This document shows, piece by piece, positions 17,103 to 26,151 of a stretch of DNA of 64,000 nt. A program made the position numbers and the translations under genes. Under the pieces are notes generated by a model. It made no database searches and was not told the origin of the DNA. It saw only the letters and a program-made list of their open reading frames with translations. Source of the DNA: an uncultured Marmoricola sp. (GTDB taxonomy: Bacteria > Actinomycetota > Actinomycetes > Propionibacteriales > Nocardioidaceae); NCBI RefSeq assembly GCF_943913695.1, contig NZ_CALTZE010000001.1:1-64000 (forward strand). Direction: 5' to 3'. The number at the start of each line of letters is the position of its first letter. The first letter of the stretch is position 1.

Positions 17103-18288
17103 GACGTCCGGGGCGCCGGACGCCGCACCGTCCGCCGGCACCCCGGGCACCCAGGGCGACGCGGGCGCGAGCCTGCGGATCCGCAACCTCCGCAAGGAGT
17201 TCGCCGCCTTCACCGCGGTGCACGACCTCGACCTCGACATCCCCAGCGGCTCGTTCTTCGCCCTCCTCGGCCCGTCCGGGTGCGGCAAGACCACCACGCT
17301 GCGGATGGTCGCGGGGCTGGAGGTGCCGACCTCGGGCTCGATCACCCTGGGCGACCGCGACATCACGTGGGCCAAGCCCTACCAGCGCCCGGTCAACACC
17401 GTCTTCCAGAACTACGCGCTCTTCCCGCACCTCGACATCTACGAGAACATCGCCTTCGGCCTGCGCCGCCGCAAGCGCAAGGACGTCGACCGCGAGGTCG
17501 AGGCGATGCTCGAGCTGGTGGAGCTGACCTCGCAGGCCCGCAAGAAGCCCGCCCAGCTCTCCGGTGGTCAGCAGCAGCGGGTGGCGCTGGCCCGCGCGAT
17601 CATCAACCGCCCCGAGGTGCTGCTGCTCGACGAGCCGCTCGGCGCGCTCGACCTCAAGCTGCGCCGCTCGATGCAGATCGAGATCAAGCGGATCCAGGTC
17701 GAGGTGGGCCTCACCTTCGTGCACGTCACCCACGACCAGGAGGAGGCCATGACGATGGCCGACACCATCGCGGTGATGAACGCCGGCCGCATCGAGCAGA
17801 TGGGCGCCCCCTCCGAGCTCTACGAGAACCCCCGCACCACCTTCGTGGCCAACTTCCTGGGACAGTCCAACCTCATCGAGGGCACCGTGCGGGGCCGTGA
17901 CGGCGACGACGTGCTGGTCGACATGCAGGGCACGACCGTGACCATCCCCGGGGCGCGCGCCCACGTCTCGGGCGGCCAGGGCGAGCTCGGCTGGGTCGGC
18001 ATCCGGCCCGAGAAGGTGCTGGTGGCCGAGGAGGGCGAGGTCATCGACGCCCCCGGCAACAGCATCACCGGCGGGGTGGTCAGCGACGTCTCCTTCGTCG
18101 GGGTCAGCACGCAGTACCTCGTGCGGATGCCGTGGGGCCAGGAGCTGATGGTCTTCGAGCAGAACACCGGCCGGCGCCGGCTCTTCCGCGCGGGGGAGCG
18201 GGTCGACCTGTCCTGGCGCCCCGAGTACGCCTTCCTGCTCGACCACAGCCAGGACCGCACCGCCGGACGTGACCAGGGCTCCGACTGA
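17086..18288 (+). CDS. potA: Polyamine ABC transporter ATPase
   Basis: The 400-residue ATPase powers polyamine import. Walker A is GPSGCGKTT, the signature is LSGGQQQR, Walker B is LLLDEPLGALD, and the switch histidine is in HVTHDQEEAM. A C-terminal TOBE domain (residues about 260-370) is typical of PotA. The ATG at 17086 has GGAG nine bases upstream and lies inside the end of potD. It is followed by potB with a TGATG overlap. Confidence 0.95.
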   Translation: MSQVAETSGAPDAAPSAGTPGTQGDAGASLRIRNLRKEFAAFTAVHDLDLDIPSGSFFALLGPSGCGKTTTLRMVAGLEVPTSGSITLGDRDITWAKPYQRPVNTVFQNYALFPHLDIYENIAFGLRRRKRKDVDREVEAMLELVELTSQARKKPAQLSGGQQQRVALARAIINRPEVLLLDEPLGALDLKLRRSMQIEIKRIQVEVGLTFVHVTHDQEEAMTMADTIAVMNAGRIEQMGAPSELYENPRTTFVANFLGQSNLIEGTVRGRDGDDVLVDMQGTTVTIPGARAHVSGGQGELGWVGIRPEKVLVAEEGEVIDAPGNSITGGVVSDVSFVGVSTQYLVRMPWGQELMVFEQNTGRRRLFRAGERVDLSWRPEYAFLLDHSQDRTAGRDQGSD

Positions 18289-19202
18289 TGACCGCCGTCG
18301 TCGACCCACCCACCGCGCGGGGCCCGGCCCCGGACCCGGCGCCGCCGCCGCGCACCGAGCGTCGCAAGCTCACGGCCTACTGGTTGCTGCTGCCGGGCGG
18401 CCTGTGGCTGGCGGTCTTCTTCGTGGTGCCCTTCTACTCGCTGGTCGCCACGAGCCTCTACGACCCCGAGGGCTCGATCCTCACCGGCTACGACATGGCG
18501 TGGGCCTTCGGCAACTACGTCACCGCACTGCAGGACTACTGGCCGCCGCTCTTCCGCGCGCTCTGGTACGGCGCGGTGGCGACGCTGCTGTGCCTCGTGC
18601 TCGGCTACGTCCTGGCCTACGCGATCGCCTTCAAGGCCGGGCGCTGGAAGAACCTGATGCTGGTGCTGGTGATCGCGCCGTTCTTCACCAGCTTCCTGGT
18701 GCGCACGCTGTCGTGGAAGCTGCTGCTGGGCGACGAGGGCGTCATCGTCAGCACCCTGCAGTTCCTCAACATCCTCGGTGACGACGGGCGGCTGCTCGCG
18801 ACTCCCTTCGCCGTGATCGCCGGCCTGACCTACAACTTCCTGCCCTTCATGGTGCTGCCGCTCTTCGCCAGCCTCGACAAGATCGACCACCGGCTGATCG
18901 AGGCCTCCCAGGATCTCTACGCCCGGCCCATCGTCGGCTTCTTCAAGGTCACCTGGCCGCTCTCGCTGCCGGGCGTCGTCTCCGGCACCCTGCTGTGCTT
19001 CATCCCGGCGGTGGGCGACTACATCAACGCCCAGCTGCTCGGCAACACCCAGACCCGGGTCATCGGCGCCGTGATCCAGTCGCTGTTCACCGACGCCAAC
19101 GACTTCGCCATCGCCGGCGCGCTGTCGATGATCCTGATGATCATGATCCTGGTGATGGTGCTGCTCTACGTGCGTCGCGCAGGGACGGAGGACCTGTTGT
19201 GA
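18288..19202 (+). CDS. potB: Polyamine ABC transporter permease PotB
   Basis: The 304-residue membrane protein has a Pro-rich cytosolic N-terminus and about six transmembrane helices beginning with LTAYWLLLPGGLWLAVFFVV. The EAA-like cytosolic loop (EASQDLYARPIVGFFKVTWP) that contacts the ATPase is present. It pairs with PotC to form the channel. Start ATG overlaps the potA stop, and the 3' end overlaps potC as GTGA, so the four genes are translationally coupled. Confidence 0.93.
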   Translation: MTAVVDPPTARGPAPDPAPPPRTERRKLTAYWLLLPGGLWLAVFFVVPFYSLVATSLYDPEGSILTGYDMAWAFGNYVTALQDYWPPLFRALWYGAVATLLCLVLGYVLAYAIAFKAGRWKNLMLVLVIAPFFTSFLVRTLSWKLLLGDEGVIVSTLQFLNILGDDGRLLATPFAVIAGLTYNFLPFMVLPLFASLDKIDHRLIEASQDLYARPIVGFFKVTWPLSLPGVVSGTLLCFIPAVGDYINAQLLGNTQTRVIGAVIQSLFTDANDFAIAGALSMILMIMILVMVLLYVRRAGTEDLL

Positions 19203-20020
19203 GCGGTCTCCAGCGCGTGGGCCGGTGGATCGGCTCCCACCTCGTCCTCTTCGGCGGCATGCTCGTGCTGCTCTACATGTTCATCCCGATCTTCGTGGTC
19301 GTCCTGATGAGCTTCAACAAGCCGAAGAGCCGCCTGGTCTACCGCTTCGACGCCTTCACGCTGCAGAACTGGCTCAACCCCTGCGCCGACGGCGCCATGT
19401 GCTCGGCAGTGGCACGCAGCATCCAGATCGGCCTGCTCGCCACGCTCGTCGCGACCGTGCTCGGCACGATGATGGCCTTCGCGCTGGTGCGGCACCGCTT
19501 CGTCGGCCGCTCGGTCGCCAACCTGGCGATCTTCCTGCCGATGGCGAGCCCCGAGATCGTGCTCGGCTCCTCGCTGCTGGCGCTCTTCGTCTCCGCCGGC
19601 TTCGCCGGACAGCTGGGGTTCTGGACGATCCTGATCGCCCACATCATGTTCTGCCTGTCCTTCGTGGTGATCACCGTGCGCGCCCGGCTCGCGGGGCTCG
19701 ACACCAACCTGGAGCAGGCGGCGATGGACCTCTATGCCAACGAGCGGCAGACCTTCCTGCGGGTCACCTTCCCGCTGGTCTTCCCCGGCATCCTCGGCGC
19801 CGCGCTCCTCGCCTTCTCGCTGTCCTTCGACGACTTCATCATCACCAACCTCAACGCCGGCAACACCACCACGTTCCCGATGTACGTCTGGGGCGTCTCG
19901 CAGCGCGGCGTGCCGATGCAGGTCAACGTCGTCGGCACGGTGATGTTCGTGATCTCGGTGGCCATCGTGCTGGCCGTCGAGCTCAACCGTCGACGGCAGG
20001 AGAAGGCGCTGGCCCGATGA
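19199..20020 (+). CDS. potC: Polyamine ABC transporter permease PotC
   Basis: The 273-residue protein starts at GTG 19199, overlapping the potB stop. About six transmembrane helices are seen, the first at LVLFGGMLVLLYMFIPIFVV, with the EAA-like loop EQAAMDLYANERQTFLRVTFP. Together with PotB it forms the translocation path. It overlaps the following oxidase gene (ATGA), linking import to oxidation of the substrate. Confidence 0.93.
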   Translation: MSGLQRVGRWIGSHLVLFGGMLVLLYMFIPIFVVVLMSFNKPKSRLVYRFDAFTLQNWLNPCADGAMCSAVARSIQIGLLATLVATVLGTMMAFALVRHRFVGRSVANLAIFLPMASPEIVLGSSLLALFVSAGFAGQLGFWTILIAHIMFCLSFVVITVRARLAGLDTNLEQAAMDLYANERQTFLRVTFPLVFPGILGAALLAFSLSFDDFIITNLNAGNTTTFPMYVWGVSQRGVPMQVNVVGTVMFVISVAIVLAVELNRRRQEKALAR

Positions 20021-21420
20021 GCTGGGCCGCCGAGTCGCTCGCGGACGCCCGCCCTGCGACGTACTGGCTCGAGGACCCCGACCGGCCCGAGCCGCTCCCC
20101 GGTCTCGACGGGCCCGTGGCCGCCGACCTGGTCGTGGTCGGCGGCGGCTACCTCGGGCTCTGGACCGCGCTCCAGGCCGTCGAGCGTGAGCCCGGCCGGT
20201 CGGTGGTCGTGCTGGAGGCCGAGACCTGCGGTCACGCCGCGAGCGGGCGCAACGGCGGCTTCTGCGAGGCCAGCCTGACCCACGGCTTCGGCAACGGCCT
20301 CGCGCGCTGGCCCGAGGAGATGCCGCAGCTGCTGGAGCTGGGACGCGACAACCTCGACAGCATCGAGCAGACCGTGCGGCGGCACGGCATCGACTGCGAC
20401 CTGGTGCGCCCCGGCTCGCTCGCGATCGCCACCCAGGAGCACCAGGTGGCCGAGCTGCGGGCGGCGTACGACGACATGGTGCGGCTCGGCGAGCCGGTCA
20501 CCTGGCTCGACGGCGACGCCCTGCGGGCCCGGGTCGACTCCCCGGCGGCGCTCGGCGGCTTCCACGACCCCGACTCCGCCCTCGTCGAGCCCGCGCGGCT
20601 CGCCTGGGGGCTGCGCGCGGCGTGCCTGGCCGCGGGCGTGCGGATCTTCGAGGGCACGCGAGTCACCGGCCTCCGCGGGGGAGGGGCCGGTGTCTCGCTC
20701 TCGGTCGAGGGCGCGGGGCCGGTCGCCGCCCGCCACGTGGTGCTGGCGACCAACGCCTTCCGCCCGCTGCTGCGCCGGCTCCGGCTGATGACCGTGCCGG
20801 TCTATGACTACGCCCTGATGACCGAGCCGCTGAGCCAGGCCCAGCAGGACCAGCTGGGCTGGTGGCGCGGGCGCGAGGGCTGGTCGGACGCCGGCAACCA
20901 GTTCATCTACTCCCGCACCACCCGCGACGGGCGCATCCTGTGGGGCGGCTACGACGCGATCTACCACTACGGCAGCCGCACCGGCCCGGCCTACGACCAG
21001 CGTCCGGCGACGGCGCAGCTGCTCGCCGAGAAGTTCTTCGCCGCCTTCCCGCAGCTGGAGGGGGAGGTGCGCTTCTCCCACAGCTGGGGCGGGGTGATCG
21101 ACACTTGCACCCGCTTCACCGCCTTCTACGGCACCGCCCTGCAGGGCCGCGTCGGCTACGCGCTGGGCTTCACCGGGCTCGGTGTCGGCGCCACCCGCTT
21201 CGCCGCTGACGTGGTGCTCGACCTGCTCGCCGGTCTGGACACCCCGCGCACCCGGCTGGAGATGGTGCGCACCAAGCCGCTGCCCTTCCCGCCCGAGCCC
21301 GCCCGCTGGCTCGGCATCGAGGCGATGCGCCGCTCCCTGGCCTCCGCCGACGCCCACGGGGGCCGGCAGAACGCCTTCTTGAAGGTGATGGACCGGCTGG
21401 GCTTCGGCTTCGACAGCTGA
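20017..21420 (+). CDS. FAD-dependent amine/amino-acid oxidase (DAO family, PuuB-like)
   Basis: The 467-residue flavoprotein has the Rossmann fingerprint VVVGGGYLGLWTAL near residue 45, the motif GHAASGRNGGFC typical of gamma-glutamylputrescine oxidase and related glycine/D-amino-acid oxidases, and the C-terminal FAD contact GFTGLGVGATRFAAD. It is the fifth gene of the pot operon, overlapping potC by four bases, which strongly suggests a polyamine or glutamyl-polyamine substrate. No gamma-glutamylputrescine synthetase is in the window, so direct oxidation of a polyamine is equally possible. Confidence 0.88.
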   Translation: MSWAAESLADARPATYWLEDPDRPEPLPGLDGPVAADLVVVGGGYLGLWTALQAVEREPGRSVVVLEAETCGHAASGRNGGFCEASLTHGFGNGLARWPEEMPQLLELGRDNLDSIEQTVRRHGIDCDLVRPGSLAIATQEHQVAELRAAYDDMVRLGEPVTWLDGDALRARVDSPAALGGFHDPDSALVEPARLAWGLRAACLAAGVRIFEGTRVTGLRGGGAGVSLSVEGAGPVAARHVVLATNAFRPLLRRLRLMTVPVYDYALMTEPLSQAQQDQLGWWRGREGWSDAGNQFIYSRTTRDGRILWGGYDAIYHYGSRTGPAYDQRPATAQLLAEKFFAAFPQLEGEVRFSHSWGGVIDTCTRFTAFYGTALQGRVGYALGFTGLGVGATRFAADVVLDLLAGLDTPRTRLEMVRTKPLPFPPEPARWLGIEAMRRSLASADAHGGRQNAFLKVMDRLGFGFDS

Positions 21421-21437
21421 CCCGCGAGGATCAGCAC

Positions 21438-22778
21438 ATGAGCATCTGGATCGCCCGCTCGCGCGAGGCCCTGCAGACCCAGCTGTGGCCCGTCCCCGCC
21501 CTGGCGGTGCTGGCAGCCCTGCTGCTGGGCCTCTGGCTGCCGGAGCTGGAGGCCTCCTTCGACGCCGAGATCTCCCCGCAGGCCGGGCAGTGGATCTTCG
21601 GCGGCGACGCCGCCGCGGCCCGCTCCCTGCTGGGGACCATCGCCCAGTCCCTGATCACGGTCACGTCGCTGACCTTCTCCCTCACGGTGGTGACGCTGCA
21701 GCTGGCAAGCAGCCAGTTCTCGCCCAGGCTGCTGCGCACCTTCACCCAAGACCGGTTCGTCCAGATGACGCTCGCGCTGTTCCTGGCCACCTTCACCTAC
21801 GCGCTCACCGTGCTGCGCGCCGTACGCGGCGCGGACGACGCCCAGATCTCGTTCGTGCCCAAGGTGTCCGTCACCGTGGCCTTCGGCCTCGCTATCCTCA
21901 GCGTGCTGGGGCTCGTGCTCTTCCTGGCCCACCTCGCCCGGCAGATCCGGGTCGAGACCATGCTGCAGAGCGTCCGGCGCGACGCCACCCGCGCGATGGA
22001 GGTCCTGCTGACCCCGCGCGGCGAGGCCGACGCCACCGAGGACGCTCCGGTGCCGCCGCCCGACGCCGCGAACCTGCTGGCCAGCGACGACGGCTTCGTG
22101 ACCCGACTCGACCGCGACGACCTGCGCGAGATCGCCGGGGCCGAGTCGGTGGTGCTGGTCATCGACTCGGAGCCGGGCGCCTTCGTGGTGTCGCAGACCC
22201 CGATCGGGGTCGTCTGGCCCAGCGCCGGCGGCGTCCTCAGCGCCGAGGCGCTCGAGCGGATCCGCCAACGGGTGGCGCCGTGCGTGCACACCGGTGTCGA
22301 GCGCACCCTGACCCAGGACGTCGGGTTCGGGGTCCGCCAGCTGACTGACGTCGCCACCAAGGCGCTCTCGCCCGGCATCAACGACCCCACGACCGCTGTC
22401 CACGCGCTCGGCCACCTCTCGGCCTTGCTGTGCGCGCTGGTCGACCGCGAGCTCGGCCCCGAGCTGCTCCGGGACGACCAGGGCCGGGTGCGGGTGGTCG
22501 TCTCGCGCCCCGGTCTCGCGGACTACGTCGAGGTCGCGCTCGGCCAGCCTCGCCACTACGGGGCCGCCGACGTCCAGGTGCTCGCCAAGATCTTCCAGGT
22601 CCTGCTTGAGCTGGGCCACCGTGTGCCGCCGCAGGACCGGGCCGTCGTGCGCGACCAGCTGGAGCGGCTGCGAGGCACGGTCGCGGCGCAGGCCTTCGGC
22701 CCGACCGACCGCGCGACCCTGGAGGCGCTGGGCGACCGGGTCGAGCGGTGCCTGCAGTCGTCATCGGCCGGCAGGTGA
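21438..22778 (+). CDS. DUF2254 membrane protein
   Basis: The 446-residue protein has an N-terminal membrane domain (helices near 18-38, 62-85, 105-125 and 140-165) and a soluble C-terminal half of about 280 residues. The segment SLTFSLTVVTLQLASSQFSP is the family signature of DUF2254, a widespread family without known function. It follows the pot operon by 17 bases and may be co-transcribed, but its distribution elsewhere does not tie it to polyamines. Confidence 0.85.
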   Translation: MSIWIARSREALQTQLWPVPALAVLAALLLGLWLPELEASFDAEISPQAGQWIFGGDAAAARSLLGTIAQSLITVTSLTFSLTVVTLQLASSQFSPRLLRTFTQDRFVQMTLALFLATFTYALTVLRAVRGADDAQISFVPKVSVTVAFGLAILSVLGLVLFLAHLARQIRVETMLQSVRRDATRAMEVLLTPRGEADATEDAPVPPPDAANLLASDDGFVTRLDRDDLREIAGAESVVLVIDSEPGAFVVSQTPIGVVWPSAGGVLSAEALERIRQRVAPCVHTGVERTLTQDVGFGVRQLTDVATKALSPGINDPTTAVHALGHLSALLCALVDRELGPELLRDDQGRVRVVVSRPGLADYVEVALGQPRHYGAADVQVLAKIFQVLLELGHRVPPQDRAVVRDQLERLRGTVAAQAFGPTDRATLEALGDRVERCLQSSSAGR

Positions 22779-22794
22779 GCGCCGGCGTGCATGC

Positions 22795-23397
22795 TCAGCG
22801 CCCGTGCAGCTCGCCGACCGGCACCGCGACGTCGACCCGGTTGCCGGGCGGGGCGAGCGGGCAGGCCCAGGCGGGGTCGTAGGCGCACGAGGGCGGGTAG
22901 GCGAAGTTGAGGTCGACGACGAGGCGGTCGCCGTCGCCCCCGAGGTCGGCGCCCTTGACCGTGTCGAGCAGGTAGCGGCCGCCGCCGTACCCACCCCCGG
23001 GCCGGCCGCAGCCCGCGTCGCGCAGCGGCAGGAAGAGCCCGCCGCCGTAGGTCGCCAGGCGCCACAGGTCGAGCTCGCCGACGCCCGGCAGGACGACCCG
23101 GCCGGCGCGCTCGAAGGGCACCACCCCGTCGGTGCCGGTCTCCGGCTCCCAGCGTTGCGCGGGCGCGGCCTGCACCTCGACCTCGAAGCGCCACGCCGCG
23201 TCGTACGCCGCGACGGTGAGGCCGGCGAACCCCTCACGGTCCTCGGGCAGCAGCGGGCTCGCCGGGTGGTGGGCGAAGAGCTCGTCGCGGCCCCGGCGCC
23301 ACAGCGCGTGGGCGGTCGCGGGGTCGGGCTCCTCGCGCACCGCGGCGTAGAGCGCGAAGACGCGGCGGCGCCAGTCGACGACGGCGAAGGGGTCCAC
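22795..23397 (-). CDS. DUF1684 family protein
   Basis: The 200-residue protein has the signature of DUF1684: DWRRRVFALYAAVR near the start, FAHHPASPLLPEDREGFAGL, then FLPLRDAG, and YLLDTVKGADLG with NFAYPPSCAYDP at the C-terminus. The fold is beta-rich and cytoplasmic. Function is unknown. It starts at a GTG at 23397, divergent from the following gene, and converges on DUF2254 with a 16-base gap. Confidence 0.85.
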   Translation of the reverse strand: MDPFAVVDWRRRVFALYAAVREEPDPATAHALWRRGRDELFAHHPASPLLPEDREGFAGLTVAAYDAAWRFEVEVQAAPAQRWEPETGTDGVVPFERAGRVVLPGVGELDLWRLATYGGGLFLPLRDAGCGRPGGGYGGGRYLLDTVKGADLGGDGDRLVVDLNFAYPPSCAYDPAWACPLAPPGNRVDVAVPVGELHGR

Positions 23398-23468
23398 GGG
23401 CTGCGTGTACCCAGCCGTCCATCGGGCACCATGGGCGGTCCCACCCTCGTGACGAAGGAGCGACGACC

Positions 23469-24002
23469 GTGCTCGAGCCCCGCCAGGTCCTGCGCGTGGG
23501 GGACCGCACCCCGCGCGTCCACGACGACGCCTTCGTCGCGCCTGGAGCGGTCGTGGTGGGCGACGTGACGATCGGGGCGCGCTCGAGCGTCTGGTACGCC
23601 AGCGTCGTGCGCGGCGACACCTCGGGCATCGCCATCGGCGAGGAGACCAACATCCAGGACGGCTCGGTGCTGCACGCCGACCCCGACTCCCCGCTCACCG
23701 TGGGGAGCCGGGTCACCGTCGGTCACCGAGTGGTGCTGCACGGCGCGACGATCGAGGACGACGTGCTGATCGGCATGGGGTCGGTGGTGATGAACGACGC
23801 CCGCATCGGCTCGGGGTCGGTCATCGGCGCCGGTGCCGTGGTCACGCAGGGCACCGAGATCCCGCCCGGGTCGCTGGTGCTCGGGTCGCCGGCGAAGGTC
23901 GTGCGGGAGGTGCGTGACCCCGAGCGCGAGATGATCCGCAACGGCGCCCGCAACTACGTGCAGCGAGCGGCCGAGCACCGCTCGGTCACCCCGCTGGCCT
24001 AG
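23469..24002 (+). CDS. Gamma-class carbonic anhydrase-like protein
   Basis: The 177-residue protein is a left-handed beta-helix built of hexapeptide repeats. Candidate zinc ligands are the three histidines in SVLHAD, VTVGHRVVLHG. Members include true gamma-carbonic anhydrases and related acyl transferases (YrdA/PaaY group), which cannot be separated by sequence alone. It starts at GTG 23469 with AAGGAG upstream. No operon partner is obvious; the next gene begins 39 bases later. Confidence 0.85.
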   Translation: MLEPRQVLRVGDRTPRVHDDAFVAPGAVVVGDVTIGARSSVWYASVVRGDTSGIAIGEETNIQDGSVLHADPDSPLTVGSRVTVGHRVVLHGATIEDDVLIGMGSVVMNDARIGSGSVIGAGAVVTQGTEIPPGSLVLGSPAKVVREVRDPEREMIRNGARNYVQRAAEHRSVTPLA

Positions 24003-24041
24003 GGGCTGGCGCTGCCGTGTGGGTGGCGGCAGCATGGGCGG

Positions 24042-26093
24042 GTGGCACGCACGGTCGGTGACCTGCTGGCGAGCGCACGCCGGCAGGCGGTCTGGGGACG
24101 CGAGAGCGAGCTGGCAGCCCTGCTCGACCTCGCCGACGACCCGGCCCGCGTGCTGGCCCACGTGCACGGCCCGGGAGGCGTCGGCAAGTCGACGCTGCTC
24201 GACGTCTTCGCCGAGGCCCTGACCTCCGCCCGGCCCGACCGGCCCCTCGTGTGCCTCGACGGCGCCGACCTCGAACCCTCGCCCGCGGGCCTCACCGAGG
24301 CCGTCACCGGGCTGACCGGGGGCGCACCTGCCGACCTGCTGCCCGAGAGCGTGCTGGTGGTCGACCGCTTCGAGCTGCTGGAGCCGGTCGCGCAGTGGTT
24401 CTGGCAGGGACTGGTCCCGGCCCTGCCGGCAGGGGTCCACGTGGTCGTGGCGAGTCGCCGAGAGGCCCCCGAGAGCTGGCGCGCCGACCCGGCGTACGCC
24501 GCCTGCACGCTGACGCTGTCGCTGCGCAACCTCGACCCGGCTGCGGCGGGGGCGCTGTTGCGTGCTCGCGACGTCCCCGAGGGGCTGGTCGACGGTCTCG
24601 TCGAGGAGACGCGCGGCCACCCGCTCGCCCTGGCCATCGCGAGCGAGACCGGGGCCGCGGCCGGCGGCAGCGGTGGCGCGCTCTTCGACCACCCGGACGC
24701 CGCGGCGCGCCTGCTCGGTCGCTTCCTGGAGGAGTCGGTCGACCCGCTGCAAAGACGCGCCCTGCACGTGTGCGGGCACGCCCGCCGGGTCGACCGCGCG
24801 CTGCTCGCGGCGGCGCTCGACGTCGATGACGAGACCGCCGACGAGCTGCTCGCCTGGCTGCGCGCCCGCCCCTACGCCGAGTCGCACCCCGACGGCCTCA
24901 GCCTGCACGACCTGGTGGCCGACGCGCTCGAGCACGACCTCAGGTGGCGCGACGCCCAGGCGCACGCGCAGCTCCACAGCGCCGTCCGGGCCGCGCTGCT
25001 CCGCCGCCTCGAGCGGGCGGGCGAGGTGGACCACCACCGACTCGCCGGGGAGATCGTCTACCTGCACCGGTTCAACCCTGTCGCCCGCGCCCTGTTCGCC
25101 GTGCCGGGCGAGGGCGAGGTCAGGGTGCGGCCGCTACGCGACGACGACGCCGAGCGCGACTGGCTGCGGCGGGCCTTCGACACGGAGCTGCGGGGCGACA
25201 CCGTCGACTGGTGGTCGAGGCGGCAGCCCGCCTCGGTGGTGGTCTTCGAGGCCGACGACGCCCCGCAGCGCCGGCTGGGCGCCTTCCTCAGCGCCAGGAT
25301 CGACCTGGAGCGCGCCGGGCTGGCGGCTCACGACCCGGTCGTCGCCTGGGCGTTGGAGCAGGTCTCCGAGCAGCGCCCCCCGGAGCCGGCGGAGGTGGTC
25401 TTCAGCCACGTCAGCGTCGATGCGGTGCACCCGGGCTCGCCCGACCGGGTCTCCTTCGCCTCAGCGGCGGCGTCGGTGCACGCCTGGCGGGCACGCGGGC
25501 TGGGGTGGGTGCTGGTCAGCAGCGCCCACGAGGACACGTGGGCGCCGGTGTGGTCCTACATCGGCTTCGAGCGCGTCGGCTCCGTCTCCGTCGGCGGCGG
25601 CAGCGTCGGGGTGTGGGCGCGCGACTTCGGCCGCAGCCCGTTCCTGCAGTGGCTGGAGGCGATGGCGGCCCGGGAGATCGACGACGGCTCGATGTCGCCA
25701 CCCGTGGCCAGCCCCGTGGCGCTCTCGCGGGTCGACTTCGGCGACGCGGTGCGCCGCGCCCTGAAGGTGCTGCACGACCCGGTGGCCCTGCGGGCGAGCC
25801 CGCTGCTCTCCTCACGTCTGCTCGCCCACGCCGACGATGCCGCGGCGGTGCTGCTCGGCACGGTGCGCACGGCGGTGGAGACGCTGCGGGCCGACCCTCG
25901 CTCGGCGCTCGCGGCGAGCGCGCCGGACCGCACCTACCTGCGGCCGGCCGGCTCCCAGGAGCGCGCGGCGGAGGTGGTGGGCACGTCGTTCAGCACCTAC
26001 CGCCGCCACCTGGCGGCGGGCACGGACCGGCTCGAGGCGCTGCTGTGGGAGTGGGAGCTGCACGGTCCGCCCTCGCAGGTGAGCAGTGAATGA
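24042..26093 (+). CDS. STAND/AAA ATPase fused to a GNAT-like domain and C-terminal HTH
   Basis: The 683-residue protein has three parts. Residues 1-330 form a STAND/AAA-like ATPase with Walker A GPGGVGKST and Walker B VLVVDRFEL. Residues about 350-535 resemble an acetyltransferase fold, ending in WSYIGFERVG, a typical GNAT strand-helix. The last 40 residues (RAAEVVGTSFSTYRRHLAAG) look like a helix-turn-helix. The combination suggests a signal-responsive regulator, with ATPase switching and ligand or acyl-CoA sensing. The start is a GTG at 24042. Whether the middle domain binds acetyl-CoA is not evident. Confidence 0.7.
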   Translation: MARTVGDLLASARRQAVWGRESELAALLDLADDPARVLAHVHGPGGVGKSTLLDVFAEALTSARPDRPLVCLDGADLEPSPAGLTEAVTGLTGGAPADLLPESVLVVDRFELLEPVAQWFWQGLVPALPAGVHVVVASRREAPESWRADPAYAACTLTLSLRNLDPAAAGALLRARDVPEGLVDGLVEETRGHPLALAIASETGAAAGGSGGALFDHPDAAARLLGRFLEESVDPLQRRALHVCGHARRVDRALLAAALDVDDETADELLAWLRARPYAESHPDGLSLHDLVADALEHDLRWRDAQAHAQLHSAVRAALLRRLERAGEVDHHRLAGEIVYLHRFNPVARALFAVPGEGEVRVRPLRDDDAERDWLRRAFDTELRGDTVDWWSRRQPASVVVFEADDAPQRRLGAFLSARIDLERAGLAAHDPVVAWALEQVSEQRPPEPAEVVFSHVSVDAVHPGSPDRVSFASAAASVHAWRARGLGWVLVSSAHEDTWAPVWSYIGFERVGSVSVGGGSVGVWARDFGRSPFLQWLEAMAAREIDDGSMSPPVASPVALSRVDFGDAVRRALKVLHDPVALRASPLLSSRLLAHADDAAAVLLGTVRTAVETLRADPRSALAASAPDRTYLRPAGSQERAAEVVGTSFSTYRRHLAAGTDRLEALLWEWELHGPPSQVSSE

Positions 26094-26151
26094 CCTGGTG
26101 AGTGAGCAGCCGGCCGGGTGAGCGTGGCCCCTCCAGACCCGAGGAGGCGCC

